From assembly GCA_035578175.1 (NCBI GenBank), contig JAQMRL010000010.1, positions 28,822,284 through 28,886,283 of the forward strand: a stretch of 64,000 nucleotides of DNA. Reading direction: 5' to 3'. The notes beneath the pieces were generated by a model. It saw only the letters and a list, made by a program, of their open reading frames with translations. It had not been told where the DNA came from and did no database searches. The translations under genes were made by a program, and so were the position numbers. This document shows, piece after piece, positions 37,301-47,289 of this stretch; position 1 is the stretch's first letter; each line of letters opens with the position of its first letter. This DNA comes from Catonia carolina. Lineage: Eukaryota; Arthropoda; Insecta; Hemiptera; Achilidae.

Positions 37301-39380
37301 GTCTAAAACAACAATAAAATAGTACTATATATTGTATTATGTAACTCATAAACAATATGTTGTTGTTTAGGTCAACAGCCGAAAGGCTGGTTTGAACCTC
37401 TAGAGGTTTTACTAAGTAAAAACAAGGAGTAAGGTGGTTTACCATTGCCTTCCTCACTGAGTTGAAAGAGTATGCTTATCAGCATGCCAGGCCCTCCGAA
37501 AAGCACTCACTTTCCACCCTGCAAATGCCACCTTCACTTCATTCACCACAGGGTCTGGCTGCATAGTGAAATTCATTACTCTCAGAGGAGATAACTCTGA
37601 CTAGTGTCTTTTACACCTCTACCTCTTCTGTTCTTAAATAGTTCAGTCATATAAGTGGCTGACTATGTGATAAGAAACAGAACTATTTTTTTAGCCCTGG
37701 ACCAAACAGATAGAGTGCAATTAAAATAACACTCCACCTGCCCGTTTTGGGCATATAAACAATATAATTAGGTATAAATATTTCGTTGTTTTTTATTCGT
37801 AATGTGTGTCTACGTTCCAATCTGATCAATTCAGAACAATAAGCCACCCCATGACCGAATGAGATGAGGGTGATGTGTATGACGTGTAAATGAGGTGTAG
37901 TCTTGTACAGCCTCGGAGAGTGGTTATTTGAACCCCTATCATCAAACTACCTGCCCATAACAGACAGGTGGAGTGTCAAATTATTTACACTCAATCTGTT
38001 TGTTGCAGGGCTAAAATAAATAGTTCTGTTTCTTATCACATGGTCAGTCAATTAAATGACTGAATCATTTAAGAACAGAAGAGGTAGAGGTGTAAAAGAC
38101 ACTAATCAGAGTTATTTCCTCTGAAAGTAATGAATTTCACTATACAGCCAGACCCTGTGGTAAATGAAGTGAAGGTGTCATTTGCAGGGTGGAAAGTGAG
38201 TGCTTTTCGAAGGGCCTGGCATGCTGATAAGCATACTCTTTCAACTCAGTGAGGAAGGCAATGGTAAACCACCTTACTCCTCGTTTTTACTTAGTAAAAC
38301 CTCTAGAGGTTCAAACCAGCCTTTCGGCTGTTGACCTAAACAACATCAAACTACATTGGTAACCACTGTCTACTATTCAAACCCATTATTAAAAGTAACT
38401 ACCTTTACTAGGATTTGAACCAGGAACCATCGTCTCTGAAAATCAGTTTTTAACCCTTTCAGTACAACGTCCGGAAAACAGGACGTCGATATATTTTATT
38501 TAGTGTCGACATCTGGTTTACCCGACCTCCTTAAATTATGTTTTCGTGAGAAAAAGACAGAAAATCGCTAATTACCGCTAAACTAAGCGTTATACAAAAA
38601 ATTGTTTGAATTAAAAGTTGTAAGATTTTAAATTCTCTACAACTTATTATATACATTTTTGCGCTAAAATGCATATTACAGCCGCAATTTAAAATAAACA
38701 AAAACAATTTTTTTACGTGAAAACAGCCTTACGAAGAATTTCAGCAAACATGGTGCCTACCCTATCTTGAAGAGCATAAACAATTAGTAAACCAGACGAT
38801 TTTTTAAAAAAATCGTAGGACCCCGTTTTTGAGAAAATCACAAAAACGTGAAAAATTACACGAATAAACTACTACTTCCGGTTGACCGATTTTGATGAAA
38901 ATGTTCGTGTCGGTTCCGGTAGTGGTATGTAACTTTAGTTTCAAGTTCGTACGATGTTCCGTTCTTGAGATATTCTGTTCACACACAGACCAATCGCTAA
39001 AAACATGTTTTTTGGGTTCAGGGGGTCTGAAAACGTGTAGATCCAGTGAAAACTCGATTTCGAAAAATCGACATGAAAACAATACTTTCCTTCCTTTGTA
39101 TTCATATAGGCAAGAGAAAGTAAAAATTGGTTAAGTCTACACAATGTTTCGCGTGCGAAGCCACTAGTGATAAGCTAAAAGATTTTAATACGATTTAAGA
39201 TCTAATAAGATTTAATATATTTTTAAAAAGATTTTAGTTACGTAAAATTTTAATTATTAAAAATGTCTTACCATTTAAAGAATACTTCCTTCCAATACTT
39301 GTTTTAAAATTAATATTTAAATTTTCTATAACATCATATAATAATTCATTATTTTGTTCGTTATCGACTTCCTCACTCAT
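31216..39380 (-). CDS. CCDC81-like protein, two HU-type domains (five-exon gene span)
   Basis: Exons 39272-39380, 37241-37302, 34892-35053, 33404-33496 and 31216-31344 join in frame (555 nt, 184 residues plus TGA) with GT-AG introns. The protein matches the N-terminal half of CCDC81, a centrosome/cilium-associated protein. The first HU-type domain is LVWDSLSHWIRDSLLQNKAV ... DFGEFTLSEW ... KQPVFILSQKLV (about 37-110). The second is VPQQLMNYAVVAKICKRNRN ... LSFKGVGELEVRNRKVTFHF (about 112-180). The vertebrate coiled-coil half is absent. Either this is a short form, or GAA|GTAAGA inside exon 5 is used to reach exons not found here. Confidence 0.8.
31690..31899 (+). pseudogene. Unrecognised open fragment in CCDC81-like intron 4
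   Basis: Open frame GRILQPLHQVVRRKFPDNPV continuing to SPTELICDCLNRLEHLIQAT. Its composition looks protein-like, but I cannot place it; it could be a transposon gene fragment. A SINE-1 copy follows directly. Confidence 0.25.
31920..32011 (-). repeat. SINE family 1, tRNA-like head only
   Basis: Minus-strand B box GGATTTGAACC (plus strand) and the A-box region near 31990-32000; the body is missing. Confidence 0.6.
32161..32203 (-). ncRNA. Predicted hammerhead ribozyme, B4 left arm
   Basis: Core CTGATGA/GAAA and stem II intact; stem III is ACGTGTGT, with weaker wobble pairing than in B3. Confidence 0.55.
32380..32423 (+). ncRNA. Predicted hammerhead ribozyme, B4 right arm
   Basis: TTTACT (32380-32385), CTGATGA (32386-32392), GGTG-GATC-CACT (one G-U), GAAA, ACACGTGT, predicted cleavage after A32417, AGTAAA (32418-32423). 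Confidence 0.65.
32521..32835. mobile_element. Fold-back element C with hammerhead-like arm
   Basis: Inverted arms (TTTACCTTATATTGCTTCTT / AAGCAGTATAAAGTAAATTA and CTTCTAGAAATTGTTTATGA twice, inverted). The left arm on the minus strand has CTGAAGA, a GTGGT/ATCAC hairpin, GAAA and AGTACT, a loose hammerhead match. The right arm lost GAAA. It directly abuts element B4. Confidence 0.5.
32926..33287 (+). repeat. SINE-like family 3
   Basis: Head GGTCAACAGCCGAAAGGCTG then GGTTTGAACC, ~360 bp, ending at AATAATTTGACA. Confidence 0.75.
33404..33496 (-). CDS. CCDC81-like exon 4
   Basis: 31 codons in phase 0, VPQQLMNYAVVAKICKRNRN to ITEVIQ, start of the second HU-type domain. Acceptor TTTTAG above 33496, donor GTTAGT below 33404. 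Confidence 0.8.
33612..34519 (+). repeat. Helentron-like repeat, full length (intron 3 of the CCDC81-like gene)
   Basis: ACTTTCTCTAGCC at the 5' end; GGCTAGAGAAAGC then GTGTGAGTGTTTCGCCAGAT at the 3' end. 908 bp, non-coding. Both ATIR copies carry matching CTAG/TAGC changes, so they still pair. Confidence 0.85.
34892..35053 (-). CDS. CCDC81-like exon 3
   Basis: 54 codons, AVHIKDFGEFTLSEWQLYVG to QQIYTSDK, the core of the first HU-type domain. Acceptor TTTTACAG, donor GTAAAAG. Confidence 0.85.
35189..35225 (-). repeat. SINE-like family 3 fragment
   Basis: GAAGGCAGTTGTAAACCACC to CTCATTTTACTTAG only. Confidence 0.5.
35637..35738 (-). repeat. SINE family 2
   Basis: Head at 35720-35738 (CGCATTGGCGTAGTTGGTAA on the minus strand), body to ATGAAATGATTTTTGTAAC; the poly(A) end is lost and a ~12-bp gap lies near 35695. 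Confidence 0.65.
36020..36782 (+). mobile_element. Tigger/pogo-like element, internally deleted
   Basis: TIRs CAGTAATCCCTTGGTATCCG and CAGTAATTCCTAGGTATCCG, TA at 36018-36019 and 36783-36784. The interior retains the transposase C-terminal motif NQELTVEELEELM (36285-36325), with frameshifts around it. Confidence 0.8.
36800..37240. other. CCDC81-like intron 2 remainder
   Basis: Contains a short minus-strand SINE-3 head fragment (37122-37172). Nothing else recognised. Confidence 0.4.
37241..37302 (-). CDS. CCDC81-like exon 2
   Basis: 62 nt encoding KLVWDSLSHWIRDSLLQNK after a split Asp codon; acceptor TGTTTTAG, donor GTACGTG. Confidence 0.8.
37359..37754 (+). repeat. SINE-like family 3, full length with TSD
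   Basis: 11-bp duplication ATAAACAATAT at 37348-37358 and 37755-37765 fixes the ends: starts GTTGTTGTTTAGGTCAACAG, ends CTGCCCGTTTTGGGC. 396 bp. Confidence 0.85.
37795..38455 (-). repeat. SINE family 1 split by SINE-like family 3
   Basis: SINE-1 tail at 37795-37950 and head at 38344-38455, interrupted by the insertion at 37951-38343. The head keeps B box GGTTCAAATCC on the minus strand. Confidence 0.75.
37951..38343 (-). repeat. SINE-like family 3, full length, nested
   Basis: 393 bp between 11-bp duplications CATCAAACTAC (37940-37950, 38344-38354). It is inverted relative to the copy at 37359-37754. Confidence 0.85.
38539..39121 (-). repeat. Helentron-like repeat, 3'-truncated
   Basis: Minus-strand copy from the CGGTAATTAGCG block to the 5' end GGCAAGAGAAAGT (39109-39121). 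Confidence 0.75.
39272..39380 (-). CDS. CCDC81-like exon 1
   Basis: ATG at 39380-39378, then an acidic, poorly conserved head (MSEEVDNEQNNELLYDVIEN) to ..RKYSLN and donor GTAAGA. In frame with exon 2 (G + AC gives Asp). It is the first ATG after in-frame stops upstream. Confidence 0.75.
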
Positions 39381-39693
39381 ATTAAAATTATTTCGAAACG
39401 ACAAACTTAACCTTTAAATTAATCTAATTTAATCGATGATTAAATCATAATACGTGTTACCCAGAACATAACCGAGAGTAATCGAATTAAATATGTTGTA
39501 CATTGAAAGGCTATTTAACACAGACTGCATTACTGTTACGGTTGAGTTGTTTTGTTGACAACCAGAGAGGAACGTGCGCTATTTTGGAGTAACTCAATGT
39601 CTGGTACGGACAGGTACAATATGGGCAACACTCGTGTTACAGAAATACACGACTTCATCATTGATCTCCCGCCTAATAATAATAATAATAATA

Positions 39694-40472
39694 CAGGGTG
39701 ATTTTTTAGTCCTGTTACCCAATTGTTAATGTCTGGTAATATTTTTCTAAAAAAAATAAATTTTGTTTTGTGTCACTAAGTTGGTAGCCCTACTCAACCA
39801 GTATGGATATGACAGTGTGAGTTGATTCTCCTTGAGCTGTGTAAAATTTTGTGCCATTTCCGGTCGTGCTACGAATAGAATGTCTTTTATCCTAAAACAA
39901 TCTCTTGTTTAAATCTGGAGGCTGAAGCTCTAGAACTAATCGTATGTGATACGGATACAATTTCAATTTTTTAGCAGCTTTCTGAGCACTCGAACATGAC
40001 AAATCAACATGCGAGGAAAGTTTTTGTAAACTTTTCCATGGAGAATTGAGCAATCTTGTTTTCACATTCTCTTAACGTCATCTGTCAAGAAAGCTGGTCG
40101 ACCACTACGTTTTCTGCTGCAAACAATACCTGCCTCTAAAAATCAGTTAGTTAACCTAGAAATTGACTAGAATGGTAGAGTGGAGGAACACCAAAAAATT
40201 TAATTTGAAATTATTCTTTTACACTCGCATACGATTTTGTAGCAAAATATTGTTCAAGAATAAAAACCCGTTGTTCTAGGGTAAAAGACATTCTGTTCGT
40301 AACACAACTGGAAACAGCACAAAATTTTACGCAACTCAAGGAGAATCAACTCAAACTGTCGTATCTATACCGGTTGAGTAGGGCTACCAACTTCGTGTCA
40401 CAAAACAAAATATCCCTTTCTTAGAAAAAAATTACCAGACATTAACAATTGGGTAACAGGACTATCACCCTG
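39694..40472 (-). mobile_element. Internally deleted Tc1/mariner with ~190-bp TIRs
   Basis: Ends CAGGGTGATTTTTTAGTCCT and CAGGGTGATAGTCCTGTTAC, TA on both sides. The minus-strand interior encodes an N-terminal transposase piece (RSGRPAFLTDDVKR, then SSAQKAAKKLKLYPYHIR in a shifted frame) and no DDE domain. Confidence 0.75.
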
Positions 40473-40514
40473 TACTATCCTAACATTTATAATATTACCC
40501 TGTAGATATTTTTT

Positions 40515-41431
40515 ATTTCTCTTGTCTATATGAATATATAGGAAGGAAAGTATTGTTTTCATGTCGTTTTAAGAAATCGAGTTTTCACCGGATCTACACG
40601 TTTTCAGACCCCTGAACCCAAAAAACATGTTTTTAGCGATTGGTCTGTGTGTGAACAGAATATCTCAAGAACGGAACATCGTACGAACTTGAAACTTGAA
40701 ACTTACGTTACCTACCACTACCGGACCCGACACGAACATTTTCATCAAAATCGGTCAACTGAAAGTAGTAGTTTATTCGTGTAATTTTTCACTTTTTTGC
40801 GATTTTCTCAAAAACTGGTCCTACGATTTTTTTTAAATCGCCTTATTTTCTTAATTTTTTATGCTCTACAAGATAGGGTAGGCGCCATGTTTGCTGAAAT
40901 TCTTGGTCAGGCTGTTTTCACGTAAAAAACTTGTTTCTTTTTAAGATTGCGGCTTGAATATGGATTTTACCGCAAAAATGTATATAATTAAATGTGTAGA
41001 GAATTTAAAACCCTACAACTTTTATTTCAAACATTTTTTTGTATAACGCTTAATTTAGCGGTAATTAGCGATTTTCTGTTTTTCTCACGAAAACGTGTGA
41101 AAAATCGATTTTTTTTTAAGATTTCGGCCTTAGTATGCATTTTACGACAAAAGTGTATATAATTAATTTTATAGGAAATGCAAAGATCTACAACTTTTAT
41201 TTAAAGCATTTTTCTCTTACAGAGCCTAGTTTAGCGTGAAAGAGTGATTTTTCGTATTTTTAAGCCAAACTGAGGTTGAATTTCATTTTGCGTCTTTCAG
41301 TCATGATTAAAATTAGGTTATGTTTATTGAGGTTAGTTTTTTGTTTATGTCTAATGTTTTATTAGTAATGTTAGGTTTATTGTAATTGTTTGCATTGGCA
41401 AGAGAAAGTTGTGTGAGTGTTACACAGCAGA
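40515..41431 (+). repeat. Helentron-like repeat, full length
   Basis: ATTTCTCTTGTC start to ..GGCAAGAGAAAGTTGTGTGA and ACACAGCAGA end. 917 bp. Confidence 0.85.
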
Positions 41432-42051
41432 TTTTTGGACTTAGTGGCGTTTGAAAAGGAGCTCTACAATTTTTAAAATTGCCGCCAATAATTTGTATTC
41501 ATAATTTTACGAATTCTAACTGCTTAGTAACAATCAGTTTATTGTATAACATAATAGGTTCAGTTGTGGAGATATTCATTCACCTTCGATATCCTTTAAA
41601 AAATAACTGAAGGTATAGGTTGACATGTTCAGTCAGTAGATAACGGAAGTCCGCCTGAAGTTGCGTAAAGTATTGTTTAGATAAATGATTTCCCAAGTAG
41701 CGTGTCATTTGGTAATATTTTTGTCTGTAGCCTATCGAGTTCCAAGTATTATAGCGGGGAACTCTGTTTTGCGATTAATATTTAGCTACCGTAATACGCA
41801 ATATTATTCGACTATATATTATAATTAGACAAGTCTGTCAGTTAGCATAAACTTAACAAAATTAACGTCATTTTAGAAACGAGTAGATATACTTTCATTC
41901 GTACCTATTACTTTATAATAGTTTCAAGAATAATAGGCCTGTAATTCATAACTTTTTAAGGCGGTATGGGTTTCCCCTGCTTTGGAATTCTATAGTCAAT
42001 GTAAGCCTAATTTTCGTGATTCCTTGAATTAATTACATAAAACTATTTCAT
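41432..42051. other. Spacer, nothing recognised
   Basis: No repeat or coding frame recognised. Confidence 0.4.
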
Positions 42052-42514
42052 TAAAGTTGTAGAGAATTTAAAATCCTACAACTTTTATTTCAAACAATGT
42101 TTTGTATAACGTTTAGTTTATAATTAACAATTTTGTGTTTGTAAAAAGCATTACAAAAATTTGTTATCAGCAATTTTCTGGTTTTTTTCTCACGAGAACG
42201 TGTGAAAAGTCGATTTTTTAAGATTTCGGCCTTAGCATTTTATGACAAAAGTGTATAGATCAAATTTATAGAAAATTAAAAGATCTACAACTTTTATATT
42301 GAGAATTTTTCTCTACAGAGGCTAGTTTAGCGTGAAAGAGTGATTTTCCGTATTTTTAAGCCAAACTGGGGTTGATTTTCATTTTGCGTCTTTCACTCAT
42401 GATGAAAATTAGGTTATGTTTATTGAGGTTTGTTTTTTGTTTATTTCCAATGTTACGTTATATTGTTAATTATTTGCATTGGCAAGAGAAAGTTGTGTGA
42501 GTGTTTCACACCAG
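42052..42514 (+). repeat. Helentron-like repeat, 3' half
   Basis: From GTTGTAGAGAATTTAAAATC to the terminal hairpin and CACACCAGA; a small internal duplication lies near 42120-42170. Confidence 0.75.
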
Positions 42515-42899
42515 ATTTTTATAACTTATAAGTTCTTGACATGTTCTATACTTGCTCGGGAATCTTCGGGACACAATTAACAAAAAAAAAAACAAAAAAA
42601 AGGTTTTTTTTTTGTGGGAAAACAGGTTATTATGTCTTGTAAAATTATGTACCAAAAACATGTAATGTTTACGAAAGAAAATTTTTAGTGTAGTATGACG
42701 TAGGAATGGCAGACACAAGGGGAACTGGAGTTAATTGTGATATGCATCTAACAGAGAAGATACAATTTTTATTCGTAAGATCCATGATAATTATAATAAA
42801 CAGTTTAAAAAATAAAAAATATTTAATGATATTTTCAACCGTTTCTGCAGATTTTAAATCACTGTTTTCTGGTGAAGGATAAAAGTGGCGTTGTAGTTA

Positions 42900-43202
42900 T
42901 ATATGAAGATAACAGATAGCGTTAGTAAACAGTATCGGCGATTGTCTATTTCGTTCGGTTCTTTGCTATCCCAAGTACTGTACTGTGTGTGAACATCAGT
43001 TTCATTGAAGTCCTATAGAGTTGTCGCAGTAGTGTGTTCGTATAATTTGTGTGCGCTTATGATCTCATTCATGTATCAGACTGACAGTCAGTGTTGTGTG
43101 TTATCGCCATTTTGTTAGCAGGACGTAAGATCGTTCAAAACGGATCGTGGAATTAAAACAACTGTTTCCTGGAAATTTAATAATAACATCATTCCACGAG
43201 AT
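42900..43202 (+). promoter_or_regulatory. Putative promoter and 5' UTR of an unknown gene
   Basis: Less AT-rich unique DNA. Initiator-like TCAGT occurs in GAACATCAGTTTC (about 42994) and GACAGTCAGTGTTG (about 43085), the usual arthropod start motif. It leads into the exon at 43203. Confidence 0.4.
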
Positions 43203-43271
43203 ATGCCTCTTGCTGGATTAGCTGACCCAGTCGATCCATGGCAGCGAATTCAAGTAAAAGACGATATAGAG
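43203..43271 (+). CDS. First coding exon of an unrecognised gene
   Basis: ATG in context CGAGATATGC opens 23 codons, MPLAGLADPVDPWQRIQVKD then DIE, ending exactly at donor GAG|GTAAGA in phase 0. Upstream in-frame stops and the GC-richer leader support a real 5' exon. I do not recognise the protein and found no downstream exon in the remaining 20 kb. They may be small, or lie beyond the window. It is head-to-head with the CCDC81-like gene, about 3.8 kb apart. Confidence 0.5.
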
Positions 43272-44540
43272 GTAAGAAGCCGAAGTGTCTGTATTACAAT
43301 ATCTACAATGTTTATTTAATTAAAATTTTTAAATTAAACTTATCACTGCTTTGTTTGATAGTGGATCTAGAGCAAAAATATTTTCCGTTTTTGTAATTTT
43401 ATGTTATGTAATTTGATTATTATGTCTTTTTCAATTGTATTTTGTACCATACAATAACCTTACGAAGCCTACCGTATTGTTTGCACTTTCTGATCTAAAC
43501 AGAATTAAATTTGGTTAATTTGTAAATATTATTTTATAAAAATTTGTCCACGTAAAATACAATAATTCCATAGATTTCTAAATCCAATATGGTTTTATTT
43601 GCATTTATAATATAAAATGACAATTTATTAACTAAATCTTGAATTTTGTTAAAGTAAATAATAGTTCATTTTTGAAATTAAATTAGTACGTTTGGGTCTG
43701 GTAAAATAAGTACTTGTTGCAGTGCATGTACAAAATGTATATTGGCTTGAAAACCTTCGTACAATGTTCATAAATGTATACGACAGTTGAAAGTAGAGAA
43801 AGGCGTTTGCAAACTAAATTAACGATTTAAAAAATAATTTGTAAGTAATCTTCAATTTAATAAACCCTCGTAAATTTTCGAAATTTCATCAAATAAAATT
43901 ATAATTCTTAACATAATTATCTGTAAAACTGTTGTCATTCAGGATTATTTCATACTAATTATGTTTAGTGAAGTAATTACATTAACTGTTTTACTAGTGA
44001 AATTATTTGTTTTGAAAGTCAGTGTAACCAAATTTTGTTGTTAGGCTTGTTGGGATGTGATTTTGAAATTTTTTTAGGATGTTTAAATTATTATACACAT
44101 TTGCTGAGCTAGTATACGTTTTGTAAAAGAAAATTAATTTAGTGATTCAGTAGATTCTACAGAAAGTTTATCTCATAATGTCTCTGAAATATGAAACTCT
44201 AAGAGACCCTTGAGATTGTTTTCATATGAGACTTATCTTTTTTGAGATAAGGTAAGCTGTAGGCAATTTATATCAATGAATTCATTATGTGGAAATATTC
44301 TTCAGTTATTTTACTGCGTCATAACCTATCTACAAATAATATAATTCAAGGAAATCGGTGACTAAGTTTGATATTGGTTTTTACATACAGGAAAAAATAA
44401 GATTATAGATTCTGTTTGTGTTAAAAATATTGTAATAGATCGACTTTTTAGTAGGGTATTGATATTTATGGTTTTTTTTCTTTTACGGCCTAATTGGACC
44501 ACTTGAATTGAATTTAGAAATTCTTCTTGGTTTTGTTTTT
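43272..44540. other. Presumed intron, AT-rich
   Basis: No repeat family or coding sequence recognised. Confidence 0.4.
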
Positions 44541-44950
44541 GGATTCTTTCATTTTTCCCAATAATTTTTCATATTTTGGGATCTGATCTGTCTGAATTTA
44601 TCTGTACAAATCATTGACAACGGAGTTAGAGTTAATTCAATGAATCTTGTGTCTTTATCTATAAGAAACTTAAGCTGTTCAGATTTTTTTAAAAGATCTT
44701 GTTCTGCAATGTTAAGTTCTTGCATATCTTGCTTCATTTTTGCCAGCCACTTTGGAGGATTTTTGAGTTATTTGGTTACTTGATTGTCTGTTTCGTAAGT
44801 TAATGCCCGAAGAAAAATATTTGTTTCTTCCACATGATGTCAGTAATTGGCTCGATTTCATGGTAGAGTTTAGAATTAGACATTAAGATCCAGTTATCGA
44901 TGAGTTTCTGTTTTTTGTTTATGCTAGTTCTAAGGATTCATCTTTCTTCT
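44540..44950 (-). pseudogene. LINE reverse transcriptase tail
   Basis: Minus-strand frame KQDMQELNIAEQDLLKKSEQ and then LIDKDTRFIE, parallel to the better preserved 47296-47757 fragment. Upstream (44760-44950) is the same gene with stops. Confidence 0.65.
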
Positions 44951-45069
44951 TCTTCTTCTTCTTACTATCAAGGATTAGGCATAAGCCTGTTCTGAATTCA
45001 CAAACCATCCTGCACGTCTACACAAACACCGTACATCTCTACTACTGCCATCTTCTTTGAGGTTTTCAT

Positions 45070-45172
45070 TCGCCACAGGGTCTGGCTGTATAATGAAATT
45101 CATTACTCTCAAAGAATAAACCCTGACTAGTGTCTTATACACCTCTACCTCTTCTGTTCTTAAATAGTTTTC
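45070..45172 (+). repeat. SINE-like family 3, internal fragment
   Basis: ATTCGCCACAGGGTCTGGCTG to CTGTTCTTAAATAG. It lies between two near-identical CTTCTTCTTCTTACTATCAA blocks (44950, 45177), so it inserted in a LINE tail and duplicated or was duplicated with it. Confidence 0.6.
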
Positions 45173-45203
45173 TTCTTCTTCTTATTCTTCTTACTATCAA
45201 GGA

Positions 45204-45575
45204 TTAGGCATAAGCCTGTTCCGAACTCACAAACCATCCTTTACGTCTACACAAAGACCGTACATCTCGACTACTGCCATCTTCTTCGAGGTCTTCCCAC
45301 CTCCCTTCTTCCAACTGGAACATATCTCTCTGGCATCCGTTCCAAATGTTGCCTCCATTGAATCCGGTACTCGTTACTTTTTCATTCAAGCTAAATATAC
45401 CCAACTCGGATCTAATTTCCTCGTTATGTATTAGATCCAGCCTCGAGCAGCCCTTCACCCTTCTTAAAAACCTCATTTCTGCTGCTTGGATCCTACTTTC
45501 TTGGCGTTTTGTGGTATCCCATGACTCATTTCCATAAAGAAGGGCTGAAGCTGCCACTACCTTGTAGAACTTCAC
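45204..45575 (-). pseudogene. Endonuclease-RT LINE C-terminal fragment
   Basis: Minus-strand frame MKFYKVVAASALLYGNESWD, then RIQAAEMRFLRRVKGCSRLD and LGIFSLNEKV, typical RT tail. A SINE-1 copy adjoins at 45645. Confidence 0.75.
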
Positions 45576-45644
45576 TACTGTCTCTGTTTTAGCTCTGTTA
45601 CCCAGTGTCCTGTTAATGGTACCATAAATAGCCTTTCTTTTTTT

Positions 45645-45958
45645 TTGTGATCCCTAATGTGTGTACGTTGTAATCTGTTCAAGTCAGAACAATAAGCAAC
45701 CCCGTGGCCCAATGAGATGTGTATGACGTGTAAATGAGGTGTAGTCTTGTAAAGACTCAGGTCGACCATTCCTGAGAGAGTATGGTTAATTGAACCCCAA
45801 CCATCAAAGTACACTGGTAGCCACTGTCTAGCATTCAAATCAATATAAAAGTTTACTACCTTTACTAGGATTTGAACCAGGAACCTTCGTCTCCGAAAAT
45901 CAGCTGTTAAACAGCTGATTTTGGCGACGACTTTTACCTCTAGACCAACCCGGTGGGT
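45645..45958 (-). repeat. SINE family 1, near full length
   Basis: Head at 45850-45958 (B box GGTTCAAATCC and A box TTGGTCTAGAGG on the minus strand), body and A-rich end near 45650. CAGCTGTT occurs twice, inverted, inside the head (45902-45918), making a hairpin not found in tRNAs. Confidence 0.8.
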
Positions 45959-45961
45959 CAA

Positions 45962-46486
45962 TAAATAGCTTGAAATTTATTTATTTTATTTTCGACGTCC
46001 AAGTCCCTATCAAAGCTATAGTATATCCTATATCAGTATCATATAGTATATTTAGATTCAGTATATCAGTATCGTGTTACTTCGAAGGTATTAGATTATA
46101 AATAAACACTTGTGTCAATAACTAAGTATGGGACGTTATGTTTGTTTTATGTACAAAGCTGGTCTAATATTAATCGGAGAACATCATTACAGATGTGTGT
46201 TTAAACTTATGCGTATTAATAAAATTATTATTTCTTATTGTTAGTTGGAACAATGTAGGAATAATTGATTTTGTATTTATGCAATGTTTTAGAACTGTAA
46301 AAGGCTAACATAAAATTATTTACGATAATTGTCGGATTGTCCTTGAAAGAATGATGATAAAGGGTTAAATAAAATATATTCGTGCGCATAAAAATTTTTC
46401 ATGTCACAATAATGTATGTATATTATAGACCAGTGGTTCTCAACCAATCAGGCACTGTGAATCCCTTTTTTGGTTGAATGCAAAGT
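45962..46486. other. AT-rich spacer
   Basis: Short direct repeat ATAGTATAT/TATCAGTATC around 46020-46075; otherwise nothing. Confidence 0.4.
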
Positions 46487-46970
46487 GTAACTATTAAATA
46501 ACGAGACTGATGTTGTAAAAAATTTAATTTTAATACATAATAACTTATTGTCACCTTCAATATACACTCCTCTATCCCTACAACGCTCCATGCGAATTTT
46601 CCATTGTTTGAAACAGTGCTGGAAGTCATCTTCTGTCAGCTCCTTCAGGACACGTGCCGCTTTCTCTTTTACAGCTTCCACAGACTCAAATCTTGGCCCT
46701 TTTAATGCAGATTTCACCTTAAGGAACAGGTAGAAGTCACATGGTGCAAGATCTCTTGAACAAGGTGGATGTTTTAACACTGAGATGCTGTACTTGGCTA
46801 GGAACCTCTTGACAGATAATGTGGAATGAGCTGGCCCATTGTCTTGGTGGAGAATCCATGATTTGTCCTTCCACATTTCGGGGCGGTTTTTCCTTACTCT
46901 TTGTTGTAGTTTAGAAAGTACCTGAAGGTAGTAATATTGATTAATATAATAATATTGATTAATGAACTTA
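46487..46970 (-). pseudogene. Mariner C-terminal fragment (DD34D)
   Basis: Minus-strand frame 46448-46876: LHQDNGPAHS, SRDLAPCDFYLF 34 residues later, and the C-terminal RCRDRGVYIEGD. Only one end of the element is present (TATTAAATAACGAG). The first catalytic Asp is missing. Confidence 0.8.
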
Positions 46971-47289
46971 AGGAAACTACATAAGAGTAAATTGAAGGTC
47001 CCAAAATAAATCCCATAATTATGACAAACGAAGCAAACACCTACTTCTTCCAGATAAAGCGTGACATGTACTGTATGACACTTCTCTTAATTGAATTTTA
47101 TAACCTGCTACCTGAACATATAACCTAATAGAATAAAAGTAAATTTAAGAATGAAATTTAGAAATGGATAATTTATGTCGGAAGGGACCTCATGGAAGTA
47201 ATGCTAGGTAAAACAGAAAGTTAACTGTGAGCTCACTTACCATATTTTTGTTTTGTGGTTTTTTTTTTAAACTTTTGAGACCCCATAGG

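Noticed and set aside
38804..39144. Recurrent open frame with LKLKLHTTTGTDTNIFIKIG (also near 24106, 56177, 59278, 62440, 63583)
   Set aside because: The same stretch of the Helentron-like repeat is open by chance in several copies, with frame breaks at different places and on inconsistent start sites; no sign of selection or known domain.
39530..39600. Possible RFX X-box (GTTGTCAACAAAACAAC on the minus strand) upstream of the CCDC81-like gene
   Set aside because: Attractive for a cilium-linked gene, but the half-sites and spacing do not fit the usual GTNRCC-N(0-3)-RGYAAC pattern.
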